64,000 nt of DNA from Caldilineaceae bacterium (GTDB lineage Bacteria > Chloroflexota > Anaerolineae > Caldilineales > Caldilineaceae), in contig JAJEDJ010000007.1 in assembly GCA_022821545.1 (NCBI GenBank), positions 1-64,000 of the forward strand, read 5' to 3'. Positions 14,417 through 22,998 of this stretch are shown here, piece after piece. Below the pieces are notes generated by a model. It was not told where the DNA came from. It worked only from the letters and a program-made list of their open reading frames with translations, and did not search any database. The stretch's first letter is position 1. Each line of letters starts with the position of its first letter. The translations under genes and the position numbers were made by a program.

Positions 14417-16243
14417 TCAGGCCGCTACCAGCTTCCTCTTCTGCAGAAGAGGCTGCGCGGAGCCGATGCGCTCGTCGCGGAACTGCTTTGTATAGAGGTC
14501 GTAGTAATGGCCCCGCCGGCGGATCAGTTGGGCGTGTGTGCCCTGTTCGGCGATGCGGCCATCCTCGATCACCAGAATCCGGTCCGCCTTGCGGATGGTG
14601 GAGAGGCGGTGGGCGATGATGAAACTGGTGCGGTCGGCGAGAATCGCGTCCATGGCATCCTGGACCAGCGCTTCGGTGAGCGTGTCGACCGAGCTGGTGG
14701 CCTCGTCCATCACGAAGATATCAGGATCGGCCAGGATTGCCCGCGCCAGGCTCAACAGCTGTGTTTGACCGACCGACAGGAGGACGCCGCCTTCGCCGAC
14801 CTGACTGTCATATCCATCTTCCAACGCCTCGATGAAGGCGTGCGCTCCGGCCATTTTGGCGGCATTCACGACCTCGGCGTCGGAGGCATCAAGCCGGCCG
14901 TAGCGGAGATTCTCCCAGATCGTGCCTGAAAAGAGATAGGGTGTCTGAAGCACGACGCCGACGCGACTGTGGATTCCGTGCAGGGTCCACTCGGTATAGT
15001 CCCTGCCGTTGATCAGGATACGGCCCTTTGAGGGTTCGTAAAAGCGGCAGACCAGGTTGACGATGGTCGACTTGCCGGCGCCGGTCGGCCCGACCAGCGC
15101 GATGGTTTCTCCCTGCTTCACGTGCAGGCTGAAGTCGCGCAGAACCGGCTTTTCTTCCTCATACTGGAAGTCCACATTCTCGAAGACGATATCGCCGCGG
15201 AGGGTGTCGGGCGCCTGCGCGCCGCTGCTGTCCTGGATCTCGGGCACGGCGTCGACGAGGCTGAAGATGCGTTCTCCGGAGGCTATGGCCTGCTGCATTT
15301 CAGCGTAGATGCGCGCCATCTCCTGGATAGGAAAGAGCATGAAGGTGATGTAGAAGATGAAGGCCTGGATGCCGCCGATGGTCATGCCGCCCAGTTGGAA
15401 CTGCCAGCCGCCGTAAAGGACAATGCCGGATATTGCGACGGCGCTGATCAGCTGCACAACGGGCAGGAAGAGCGCGGAGAGCCATGCGGCCCGGAACCCG
15501 GCCCGGTACATGGTCCGCGTAAGATCCTGGAATTCATCGAGGTTGGCTTCTTCTCGGCGCAGAGATTTTACGACGCGGACACCTGTTATGTTTTCATTGT
15601 AGGCCCCGGTGATTTTTGAATTCATCCTGCGCACGTCGCGGTATTCCAAAAGGATCTTCCTTTTGAAACGGAGGGCAACGACCACCAGGACCGGTATCAC
15701 GGCGGCAATGATCAGCATCATCCGGAAGTTGATCACCGCCATGAAGGATAGAGAGACCAGGATATTGCATACGCCCCAAGCCAGGTCCATGATGCCCCAG
15801 GCGACGAGGTCCCCTACCCGGCTGGCATCGGACGTGAGCCGGCTCATGAGCCAGCCAACGGGTGTGCGGTCGTAGTAGGAAAGCGACAGGTCCTGCAGGC
15901 GGGCGAACATTTTTTTGCGCAGGTCGTACTGCACGCGCTCGCCCATTCTTCCCGCTGAGAAGATAAAGCCCATCACCCCTAATGCAACCAGCAGGAGTCC
16001 CAGGCCATACTGGAGGACCAGCCGCCAGAGCTGCTCGGCATTTCCGGCAAGGATGCCCTCATCGACTATCCGCTTGGAGAGAAAGGTCAGGTACCCGTCC
16101 ATAAGAGAGGTAACGACCATGGCCATGAGATAGCCGAACATAAGCGGCCAGTGCGTAAGACCGAGACGAAGGATGCGGGCGACGGTTTTTCCGTTGAATT
16201 CGGTGTCGAACTCTTCTTCTTCAAACTGTTCGTGTTGCGTCAT
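14417..16243 (-). CDS. ABC exporter half, catalytic-Walker-B partner of a heterodimer
   Basis: A 608-residue ABC exporter: six transmembrane helices (about 30-340) fused to an ATPase domain. Walker A is GPTGAGKST near 383-391, Walker B is DIFVMDEATS near 507 with the catalytic glutamate present, and the H-loop is IIAHRLST. The ABC signature is altered, LSVGQTQLL in place of LSGGQ. The start overlaps no gene but lies only 3 bp after the stop of the partner gene, so both are one unit. Pairing of an intact Walker B here with a degenerate one in the partner fits heterodimeric multidrug exporters such as BmrCD and TM287/288. Cargo is unknown; drugs or lipids are likely. Confidence 0.92.
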   Translation of the reverse strand: MTQHEQFEEEEFDTEFNGKTVARILRLGLTHWPLMFGYLMAMVVTSLMDGYLTFLSKRIVDEGILAGNAEQLWRLVLQYGLGLLLVALGVMGFIFSAGRMGERVQYDLRKKMFARLQDLSLSYYDRTPVGWLMSRLTSDASRVGDLVAWGIMDLAWGVCNILVSLSFMAVINFRMMLIIAAVIPVLVVVALRFKRKILLEYRDVRRMNSKITGAYNENITGVRVVKSLRREEANLDEFQDLTRTMYRAGFRAAWLSALFLPVVQLISAVAISGIVLYGGWQFQLGGMTIGGIQAFIFYITFMLFPIQEMARIYAEMQQAIASGERIFSLVDAVPEIQDSSGAQAPDTLRGDIVFENVDFQYEEEKPVLRDFSLHVKQGETIALVGPTGAGKSTIVNLVCRFYEPSKGRILINGRDYTEWTLHGIHSRVGVVLQTPYLFSGTIWENLRYGRLDASDAEVVNAAKMAGAHAFIEALEDGYDSQVGEGGVLLSVGQTQLLSLARAILADPDIFVMDEATSSVDTLTEALVQDAMDAILADRTSFIIAHRLSTIRKADRILVIEDGRIAEQGTHAQLIRRRGHYYDLYTKQFRDERIGSAQPLLQKRKLVAA

Positions 16244-16246
16244 GGG

Positions 16247-18388
16247 TCAACCTTTGGAAACGGAATGGGGGATGTCGGATTCGGCCAGCGCGCCGTCCCT
16301 TGCCGGCGTGCGCTGCCCTTGCTCCAGGCCGTCCAGCTTATCCTCAGCCGCTTCGACCACCGCGGCGATTTCGCGTTCGAGGTCGGCCTCAATTTGGACC
16401 TGCAGTTCGAAGACCTGGCGGTAGACACCGGGCTGGGCGACGAGTTCTTCATGGCTGCCGTGCTGGATAATGCGGCCCGCGTCCATTACCAGGATCTGGT
16501 CGGCCGACATGACGCTCTGCACGCGGTGGGCGATGATGAATGTCGTCCGACCTTGCATCAGACGGCGAAGCGCCTGGCGGATCGCGGCATCGGTCTCCGT
16601 GTCAACGCTGGAGGTGGCGTCGTCCAGAAGCAGGATCGCAGGGTCCTTGAGAAGTGTACGCGCAATTGTCACCCGCTGCTTTTGGCCGCCGGAAAGCGTT
16701 ACGCCCCGCTCGCCGACGAGAGTATCGTAACCGTTGGGGAAGGACTCGATAACGTCATGGATGGCGGCAGCCCTGGCAGCAGCCTCCATCTCTTCATCGG
16801 AGACATCTCTTCCCAAACCATACTTGATGTTGTTGCGGATCGTCGTCGAGAACAGAAACGGCTCTTGCTGCACGACGCCGATCTGCCCGCGCAGAAAGCC
16901 GCGTGGATAGGTACGCAGCTCCTCGCCGTCCAGGGAGATGCTGCCGCCGCTATAGTCGTAAAAGCGGGGTAGAAGGTTGACGAGGGATGACTTTCCCGAT
17001 CCGGTGGCGCCGAGCAGACCGATCACCTGGCCGGGCTCGACGTCGAAGCTGATGTCGCGCAGCACGTAGCCTCGTTCGGCAAAGGCCCTTCGCCGCGCTT
17101 CTTGCGGGTCCGGTTTCCGCTCTTCCCCTTTGTCCGCTTGTCCGTCTTCTGCGGCGGCCGGCGACTCATAGGCGAACTGCACGTCGCTGAACTGCAGCGC
17201 GCCGGTCAGACGCCTGCCGGTTGACGCGCCGCCTTCCTCCAACTGCTCTCTGTCCTGGCGAATGATCTCCTGCAGGCGGTTCAACGAGACGATACCGGTG
17301 GAGACGTGAGCGACCAGCCGTCCGATCCCCTGCACATGCCAGACCATACCCATGAGGAGACCGGTGAAAGCAACGTATGTGCCCACGCTGATCTCGCCAT
17401 TAAGGGCCAGCACGGCGGCCAAGTACATGCCAACCAGGAACTGGCCGCCGGTCAGCAGTTCAACAACCGGCCAGAACATGGTGTGGAGATTGGCAATCCA
17501 GAGGCCGCGCCGGTACTTTTCCCGGTTTTCCACTTCGAACTGTTCGATCTCATAGGACTGGCGGGCGAACGCTTTCACGACACGCACGCCGGTCAGCCTC
17601 TCCTGCAGCCGGTTGGAAACGGCCGCGTCCTGACTCTGATAGGACTCAAAGACGGTCTCCATTTTCTTGAAGAAGAAGTAGGAGGCGACCGAGACGACTG
17701 GCAGCAAGGGAACTGAGAAAAGGGCCAGCCTGCCGTGCAGCAGCACAAGCGCCGTAAAATTCACCAGGAACAGCAGGCTGGTCCGACCGATCCCGATCAG
17801 CTGGTCCTGGAAAAGGCGGCGCAACGTGTCCACGTCTGAGGTCGAGCGCTGAATCAGTTCACCGGTCTGCATCGTGTCGTGGTAGGAGAAGGCCAGCCTC
17901 TGGATGTGGTCGTAGAGATAGTTGCGCAGGCGGCGGGCCATGCCTTCGGCCGTTTGCGCCGCCAGCCGGCCCATGCCATAGGAGAACAGTCCCTGCAGCA
18001 GGGCCAGGGCAGTGACGCCAACCGCCACCCACGGGATCTGCCAGGCCAGGTCGGGGCCGGCCAGAACATCGTCGACAAAGTAGCGCAGCAGGTAGAAGAC
18101 TGCGGAGCGGCTGAGCGCGGCAAAGCCGGCGGCGACGACGGCCATGATATAGATGGTACGGAAGCCGGTAGCCATGCGCCACAGGCCGACGAAGCGGTTG
18201 GGCGCCAGCGTATCTTTCAGATCGTAATCGAGCCGTATTCCCTTGTCGCCGGTCTCCTCTTGATGGTCTTCGTCAGGTCGGAGGTTCAAGGCCGACCGGA
18301 TTTTGCGAATAGGCCGCTTCCAGGCCGGCGCCTTGCGGCGCGGCAGGGAACGACCGGTCCTCACGGGTTCTGACACGTTGTCTGCCAT
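16247..18388 (-). CDS. ABC exporter half, degenerate-Walker-B partner of a heterodimer
   Basis: A 713-residue ABC exporter half with an N-terminal basic extension of about 70 residues, six membrane helices and a C-terminal ATPase domain. Walker A is GATGSGKSS near 459, the signature LSGGQKQR near 563 is canonical, but Walker B ends AILLLDDATS near 582, so aspartate replaces the catalytic glutamate. The altered signature is in the partner, so both defects fall in the same composite ATP site, as in asymmetric exporters. A charged insert (EDGQADKGEERK) sits before the ATPase core, and the C-terminus has an extra acidic tail. AGGAG nine bases before the ATG fixes the start. A long structured leader precedes it. 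Confidence 0.92.
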   Translation of the reverse strand: MADNVSEPVRTGRSLPRRKAPAWKRPIRKIRSALNLRPDEDHQEETGDKGIRLDYDLKDTLAPNRFVGLWRMATGFRTIYIMAVVAAGFAALSRSAVFYLLRYFVDDVLAGPDLAWQIPWVAVGVTALALLQGLFSYGMGRLAAQTAEGMARRLRNYLYDHIQRLAFSYHDTMQTGELIQRSTSDVDTLRRLFQDQLIGIGRTSLLFLVNFTALVLLHGRLALFSVPLLPVVSVASYFFFKKMETVFESYQSQDAAVSNRLQERLTGVRVVKAFARQSYEIEQFEVENREKYRRGLWIANLHTMFWPVVELLTGGQFLVGMYLAAVLALNGEISVGTYVAFTGLLMGMVWHVQGIGRLVAHVSTGIVSLNRLQEIIRQDREQLEEGGASTGRRLTGALQFSDVQFAYESPAAAEDGQADKGEERKPDPQEARRRAFAERGYVLRDISFDVEPGQVIGLLGATGSGKSSLVNLLPRFYDYSGGSISLDGEELRTYPRGFLRGQIGVVQQEPFLFSTTIRNNIKYGLGRDVSDEEMEAAARAAAIHDVIESFPNGYDTLVGERGVTLSGGQKQRVTIARTLLKDPAILLLDDATSSVDTETDAAIRQALRRLMQGRTTFIIAHRVQSVMSADQILVMDAGRIIQHGSHEELVAQPGVYRQVFELQVQIEADLEREIAAVVEAAEDKLDGLEQGQRTPARDGALAESDIPHSVSKG

Positions 18389-18419
18389 ACTGATAAACTC
18401 CTGGCCATCTTTTCAACGT

Positions 18420-18510
18420 GCGCGCCAGTCCGGCGCGCCGGGGGTTGTTGGTGCGGTAACGGCAGCCCCAGTTCATCGGGGGAGCGCAAACTGACACTGC
18501 ACGTTACCGC
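18420..18510 (-). promoter_or_regulatory. paired stem structures just before the exporter start
   Basis: GCGCGCC/GGCGCGC (18420-18426 with 18432-18438) and GCGGTAACG/CGTTACCGC (18453-18461 with 18502-18510) are perfect inverted repeats close to the ribosome site of the exporter gene. They may help control its translation. Confidence 0.5.
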
Positions 18511-18530
18511 TATTGGGCGGTTGCCCGCCC

Positions 18531-18566
18531 AAAACAAAAGAGCCACAGGCCGGGCCCATGACTCTT
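18531..18566 (-). terminator. second terminator in the exporter leader
   Basis: On the minus strand AAGAGTCATGGG pairs with CCTGTGGCTCTT (two wobble pairs) and is followed by TTTTGTTTT. It is an intrinsic terminator about 150 bases upstream of the exporter start codon. Confidence 0.65.
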
Positions 18567-18584
18567 AATTGGAATACGCCAATC

Positions 18585-18612
18585 AAAAAAGCCACGGGCA
18601 TCTGCACCGTGA
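18585..18612 (-). terminator. first terminator in the exporter leader
   Basis: On the minus strand GTCACGG pairs with CCGTGGC (one G-U pair) and is followed by TTTTTT. It lies between the leader reading frame and the exporter gene and so is a candidate attenuator. Confidence 0.65.
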
Positions 18613-18671
18613 CCATTTTGCCGATTTGGGAGGGGTCGGCCTTTAAGCCGATCCGTCCTCCAATTCAAGGA

Positions 18672-18743
18672 TCACCGGTGCTCTGCTCCTCCTTCGAAGT
18701 TCGCAGTGCAAAAGACTGCGGACTCGTTCCTGATACGCGCCAT
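18672..18743 (-). CDS. candidate 23-residue leader peptide of the ABC exporter
   Basis: A short frame with a strong Shine-Dalgarno (AGGAGGA at 18759-18753, nine bases before the ATG) encodes MARIRNESAVFCTANFEGG followed by AEHR and TGA. Within it, CGCAGT/ACTGCG can fold. It begins about 70 nt after the predicted transcription start and ends about 60 nt before the first terminator. Peptides of this kind control drug exporters when antibiotics stall the ribosome. No homologue was recognised. Confidence 0.4.
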   Translation of the reverse strand: MARIRNESAVFCTANFEGGAEHR

Positions 18744-18770
18744 TTTCACCGGTCCTCCTGAAGTACAGTC

Positions 18771-18792
18771 GGTGGGAGCAAAGGGTCCCACC
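18771..18792 (-). promoter_or_regulatory. first hairpin of the exporter leader
   Basis: GGTGGGA and TCCCACC (18771-18777 with 18786-18792) form a 7-bp stem just upstream of the Shine-Dalgarno of the leader frame. It is not followed by a T tract and is probably not a terminator. Confidence 0.5.
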
Positions 18793-18816
18793 CGCTATGT
18801 GCTGCCAATGATGGGC

Positions 18817-18845
18817 ACTATAGCAGGCCCGCACAAAGGAGTCAA
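18817..18845 (-). promoter_or_regulatory. promoter of the ABC exporter leader
   Basis: TTGACT (18845-18840), a 17-bp spacer and TATAGT (18822-18817) on the minus strand. The transcript would start near 18810 and run about 420 nt before the exporter start codon. Confidence 0.75.
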
Positions 18846-18945
18846 ATCCCGGAAGGCGCGAAATGAAGCGCGGACGATTGCGGGATTCCTGGATTTGGAA
18901 CGATAATGGGAGCATGACTGATGGACGACACAACCTCTGAAGCAG

Positions 18946-19009
18946 TGGAGAAAGTACACCATGGAGAGTGTACCCCATGGAGAAAGTTCCCTAAGGAGAA
19001 AGTACAGTG
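18946..19009 (+). repeat. four 16-bp tandem repeats carrying the ribosome site and start of the SDR gene
   Basis: Units at 18946-18961, 18962-18977, 18978-18993 and 18994-19009 share the pattern WGGAGARWGTWCMSYR. Each has a GGAG. The last unit supplies the real AAGGAG and ends exactly on the GTG start codon of the next gene. Confidence 0.85.
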
Positions 19010-19786
19010 AGCGATTTCAGTGGCAAGACCGTAATTGTGACAGGCGGGGCGAAGGGCATTGGTGAAGGCGTTACGAGGGCGTTCGCCCAAGCCGGGGCCC
19101 ACGTCTTCTGCGCCGACGTCGACACGGAGGCCGGGGCCAGGATGGAGGCCGAAAGCAGTTCGGCGGCCGGGTCGATTACCTATGTCAACGCCGATGTTTC
19201 CACGGCGGCGACCTGTGAGGCGCTGGTGAGCCAGGCAGCCGCGACCGGCAGTGTTGACGTCCTGGTCAACAACGTCGGCATTCAGCCCGTGGACAGCTAC
19301 CTGCCCGCCCATGAGTTTCCGGAGGAGACCTGGGACCGCATTCTGGACGTCAACCTGAAGAGCGGGTTCCTGATGTCAAAGTACGCGGTACCGGTAATGT
19401 TGCAGCAGGGCGGAGGCGTCATCATCAACATCGCCAGCGTGCAGGGGCGGCAGTCGATGAAAGGCGTGCCGGCCTACGCCGCCAGCAAGGGAGGGATGAT
19501 TTCGCTCACACAGCAACTGGCCCTGGAATATGCGGAGCAGAACATTCGCGTTCTGGCCGTCAATCCCGGCACAATTGAGACGAGCCTGGCGATGGAAAGC
19601 GTAAACCACGACCTGGAGGCCCTGCGAACCGCCGCAGAAAATACTCATCCCATGGGCCGCATCGGCAAACCGGAAGATATCGCTTCGGTCGTTCTCTTCC
19701 TCAGCAGCGACGGCGCGTCCTTTATGACCGGCGAATATGTGAATGTAGACGGCGGCATGATGGCGAAGGGGGCCTGGACTGAGTAG
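19007..19786 (+). CDS. short-chain dehydrogenase/reductase (classical SDR)
   Basis: A 259-residue NAD(P)-dependent oxidoreductase. It shows the cofactor motif TGGAKGIG (12-19), D63 region NADVS, NNVGI (88-92), N116, catalytic S144, Y157 and K161 (YAASK), and the PGTI loop. An aspartate (ADVD, near 37-40) after the second strand suggests NAD preference. These features fit the glucose 1-dehydrogenase/3-oxoacyl reductase-like group; the substrate cannot be assigned. The GTG start is in the fourth unit of a 16-bp tandem repeat with AAGGAG seven bases upstream. The gene stands alone between a divergent ABC exporter and a downstream importer. Confidence 0.9.
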   Translation: MSDFSGKTVIVTGGAKGIGEGVTRAFAQAGAHVFCADVDTEAGARMEAESSSAAGSITYVNADVSTAATCEALVSQAAATGSVDVLVNNVGIQPVDSYLPAHEFPEETWDRILDVNLKSGFLMSKYAVPVMLQQGGGVIINIASVQGRQSMKGVPAYAASKGGMISLTQQLALEYAEQNIRVLAVNPGTIETSLAMESVNHDLEALRTAAENTHPMGRIGKPEDIASVVLFLSSDGASFMTGEYVNVDGGMMAKGAWTE

Positions 19787-19980
19787 CGGCTGAGGGCTTC
19801 ACCGTCGTAAACAGCCGGCGCCCCATTTGGAGACCCGGAGCCAGGAAAGGGGGCGGCCGTCCAATCAATGTTGTACGCCGCGACCGGGTCACTGCCGGGC
19901 CAGTCTACAGGCCGCCGGAATCGTGGCCCGGTTTTGCGTGCGACTCAGGATCGTAAACGCGCGCGCCGCCGTCAAAGAAT

Positions 19981-20009
19981 TTGTAATCACGGGGACACTG
20001 GCTTAGACT
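19981..20009 (+). promoter_or_regulatory. candidate promoter of the peptide ABC importer
   Basis: TTGTAA (19981-19986), 17 bp, TAGACT (20004-20009). Each box matches four of six consensus bases. The rest of the 364-bp gap (19787-20150) shows no gene. Confidence 0.35.
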
Positions 20010-20150
20010 ATCGGGCGCAAACGTTTCGTTGATCCCCCGAACTTTTTTCTTTTCTTGTGAGACAGCAACAGCGCGCAGTTTCAGGGCTGTGGCCCGTCTC
20101 CTATGTCCGAAAGATTCCTCACACATTTACCAAGATTAAAGGAGACATCA

Positions 20151-21926
20151 ATGACCGCACAGACTTTTCGCAGATCGCGATGGTTCACCTATGGACTGCC
20201 TCTGCTTCTTCTCATAGGACTGCTCCTCCAAGCCTGCGTGCCAGCAGCCGGGCCGGAAGCCATGGAGCCGGCATCTGAAGAAGCCATGGAGGAATCCGCG
20301 GCCAACGTCACCATTTACGGTACGGAGTTGCCTGCCGGCGCCCGCCCCTATGACGAGCAGGTCTACCGGGTGGCCGCAGACATAAATCAGAGCGCGTCCA
20401 CCTTCGACTTCCCGGTGGCCGTCTACAACCGGTACTGCCTGGCCGATCTGTTCCAGGACACGCTGGTCTCGCTGGACAAGGACTTCAACGTGATCCCCGG
20501 GGCGGCAGAGAGCTGGGACGTATCGGAAGACGGCAAGGTCTGGTCTTTCCACTTGCGGCCGGGCCAGGTCTGGAGCGACGGCACGCCATTGACCGCTTAT
20601 GATTACGAGGCCACTTTCCGGCTTACCGCCACCCCCGAACACGGCTGGGACTTTTCCTGGTTCTACAGCTTCCTGGCAGACGGCGGCATCAAGAATTGGA
20701 GCAAGATCATCGCCGGCGAGTTGCCGCCCGAGGAGCTGGGCGTACGCGCCGTGGATGACCTGACTCTTGAGGTCGAGACGGAGGATGTATTCCCGCCGCT
20801 GCCCGGAGTGATGAAGTTCGCTTTCACGCTGCAAAAGAAGGCCCTGGAAGAGCATGGCCCTTACTACAACAGCAGCCTGGAAACCTCGGTTTCGTCCGGC
20901 CCCTTCGTTCTGGCCGAGTTCGATCCCGGCAACAAGATCGCCGTCGAAGCCAATCCGACGTACAAGGGGTTCCGCCCTCCGTTGATTAAGCGGATCGAGT
21001 GCATTTTCATGGATCCCAGCACGTTCTTCGCCGCCTACCAGAACGGTGACATCGACAAGGTGCCGTACGGGGCGCTGACACCGGCAGACTTCGAGCTGAT
21101 CCTGCGCGATGAGGAAATGGCCGGCAACTACCTGCGCCACTTCGGCGATTTCCGTACAGACTATCTGCTGTTCGACACTTTCACCGAGCCGTTCAGCAAC
21201 CTGGACGTTCGCAAAGCCTTCGCCCACGCAGTTGACCGCGAGAGCATTGTGGCCAGCGTGTACGGCGAGATCAAGGCAATGCCCGCCTACACGATGCTGA
21301 TGCCAGGCTACCCCTCATCCGACACCGAGGGCAATCTGCGAGAGTATCAGAACTACGACTGCGATCTTGCCAACGAACACCTGGCCGCAGCCGGCTATCC
21401 CGGCGGCGAGGGATTCCCCGACCAGGTGATGATGCTGCGAGGTGAGGCGCCGGCTATGGCTGCGGTCTATCAGGCGGTGGCGGCCTCCATTACGCAGTGT
21501 CTCAACATCGACATCGAAATCTCGAACGTGGACCGCAAGGTCTACATGGATGCGCTGAATGCCAAGCCCACCCAGCTTACATTCGGCGCCGTTGACTACG
21601 GCATGGACTTTCTTGACCCGGCCAACCTGCTGGGCAACGTGTGGAAGTCTGGCGGCCGGCACTCCTGGAAGAACGACGAGTTTGACACGCTGGTCACCGA
21701 GGCGGCCGGCATGGTCGGCAATCCGGAGCTACGCGACCAGATGTTCCGCGACGCCGAACGCGTGCTAGTGGACGACGTGGGCGGGATCTTCATCGCCCAT
21801 CGATGGGCGGGAGACCTGATGCAGTCGTGGGTGCAGGGCACAGTCCGCGACCCTGATTCTCAGGGCATTACCGGCTGGCACTGGGGCAATGACCAGGACA
21901 TTTCGCTTATCTATATAGCCGAGTAG
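20151..21926 (+). CDS. ABC transporter substrate-binding lipoprotein, family 5 (peptide/nickel/sugar type)
   Basis: A 591-residue extracellular solute-binding protein of the DppA/OppA family. It has a lipoprotein signal (hydrophobic core, lipobox LLLQAC), a Glu/Ala linker, then the family-5 core: AAESWDVSEDGKVWSFHLRPGQVWSDGTPLTAYD is the classic signature, and KAFAHAVDRESIV follows mid-protein. AAAGGAG precedes the ATG at 20151; an in-frame TTG or other start at 20103 would spoil the signal peptide. Family members carry oligopeptides, oligosaccharides or metals, so cargo is open. The two permeases follow after a hairpin. Confidence 0.92.
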   Translation: MTAQTFRRSRWFTYGLPLLLLIGLLLQACVPAAGPEAMEPASEEAMEESAANVTIYGTELPAGARPYDEQVYRVAADINQSASTFDFPVAVYNRYCLADLFQDTLVSLDKDFNVIPGAAESWDVSEDGKVWSFHLRPGQVWSDGTPLTAYDYEATFRLTATPEHGWDFSWFYSFLADGGIKNWSKIIAGELPPEELGVRAVDDLTLEVETEDVFPPLPGVMKFAFTLQKKALEEHGPYYNSSLETSVSSGPFVLAEFDPGNKIAVEANPTYKGFRPPLIKRIECIFMDPSTFFAAYQNGDIDKVPYGALTPADFELILRDEEMAGNYLRHFGDFRTDYLLFDTFTEPFSNLDVRKAFAHAVDRESIVASVYGEIKAMPAYTMLMPGYPSSDTEGNLREYQNYDCDLANEHLAAAGYPGGEGFPDQVMMLRGEAPAMAAVYQAVAASITQCLNIDIEISNVDRKVYMDALNAKPTQLTFGAVDYGMDFLDPANLLGNVWKSGGRHSWKNDEFDTLVTEAAGMVGNPELRDQMFRDAERVLVDDVGGIFIAHRWAGDLMQSWVQGTVRDPDSQGITGWHWGNDQDISLIYIAE

Positions 21927-21971
21927 TCCTCGGCAGGCATTTCCTCGACAATCAAGTTGCGATTGAGCGAA

Positions 21972-21999
21972 GCGGGAGGCCGCCCTGGCGGTCTCCCGC
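21972..21999 (+). terminator. intercistronic hairpin after the substrate-binding protein gene
   Basis: GCGGGAGGCCGCC pairs with GGCGGTCTCCCGC (one G-U). There is no T tract, so it probably stabilises the upstream mRNA or lowers read-through into the permease genes and does not end transcription fully. Confidence 0.6.
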
Positions 22000-22026
22000 C
22001 ATCGTATCACGTACTCAGGCAACTCC

Positions 22027-22998
22027 ATGGCACGTTACATCTTAGGACGGATTCTTTCACTGATTCTTGTCCTTTTTGTCGTCTCCGTTGTCACCTTCTT
22101 CCTAATGCACCAGGTGCCGGGCGGCCCCTTCGACGAAACCAAGGCGCCCCTTCCGCCGGCGGCCAAGGAGAACATCCTCCGCAAGTACGGCCTGGACAAA
22201 CCGATCCACATTCAGTACTTGAACTACATGAAGAATGCAGTCCTGCACTTCGATTTTGGCATCCCTTACCAGCAGCCGACCACGACCGTGACCGCACTGA
22301 TAGCCAAGAGCTGGAAGGTGACGGCGCAGGTGGGCGTGATGACCGTTTTGCTCGCATTCGGCGCGGGGATCACTTTGGGAATCTATGCCGCCTATCACCA
22401 GAACTCCTGGATCGACAACGTCACGACTTTTATTGCCATGCTGGGGATCACGGTACCGAGCTTTGTGGTGGCAATGTGGCTGATCCTGTTTTTTGCCGTG
22501 CGTCTCGACTGGCTGCCGATGGGCGGCTGGAATGCATCGGACTCCTGCCTGGTGGGGAGCGCCTTCGTCTGCACCGACTGGATCATGCCGGTCGTCGCCT
22601 ATGCGATCGGCCCGCTGGCGATCATCGCCCGCTACACGCGCTCCAGCGTGGTGGACGTGATGCGCCAGGATTTTACGCGTACTGCCAGGGCAAAGGGGTT
22701 GGGCAACAGGGCGATCATGCTTCGCCATGTCCTGCGAAACGCGCTGATTCCGATGGTGACCGCCCTCGGCGTCATAATTCCCAATTTACTGACGGGCAGC
22801 ATCTTCATCGAGGCGGTGTTCCGCATCAACGGCCTGGGCAAATTTTTCGTCACCAGCATCTTCAACCGCGATTATCCCATGATCATGGCGCTCTTCCTGC
22901 TAATCGCTTTTTTGTGGAGTCTTACCTATCTGTTCACTGACGTCATCTACACCTGGATCGATCCGCGCGTTCGTCTTGGCGCGGAGGGAGGCGCCTAG
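22027..22998 (+). CDS. ABC transporter permease, DppB/OppB type
   Basis: A 323-residue permease with the N-terminal TM helix and periplasmic GPF...P.E....R.KYGLD-KP signature of the OppB/DppB family, then five further helices. The EAA loop reads [23 protein letters not shown], and [11 protein letters not shown] follows. It overlaps the next permease gene by one base (TAGTG). It imports the ligand of the lipoprotein encoded upstream. Confidence 0.93.
   Translation: MARYILGRILSLILVLFVVSVVTFFLMHQVPGGPFDETKAPLPPAAKENILRKYGLDKPIHIQYLNYMKNAVLHFDFGIPYQQPTTTVTALIAKSWKVTAQVGVMTVLLAFGAGITLGIYAAYHQNSWIDNVTTFIAMLGITVPSFVVAMWLILFFAVRLDWLPMGGWNASDSCLVGSAFVCTDWIMPVVAYAIGPLAIIARYTRSSVVDVMRQDFTRTARAKGLGNRAIMLRHVLRNALIPMVTALGVIIPNLLTGSIFIEAVFRINGLGKFFVTSIFNRDYPMIMALFLLIAFLWSLTYLFTDVIYTWIDPRVRLGAEGGA

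Noticed and set aside
16151-16972. 273-codon + strand frame over the ABC exporter genes
   Set aside because: Antisense shadow of two genes with full ABC motifs.
18389-18845. T-box leader before the ABC exporter
   Set aside because: A GGTGGGACCC word recalls the T-box AGGGTGGNACCGCG but the conserved sequence and specifier loop are absent, and an exporter is an unlikely target.
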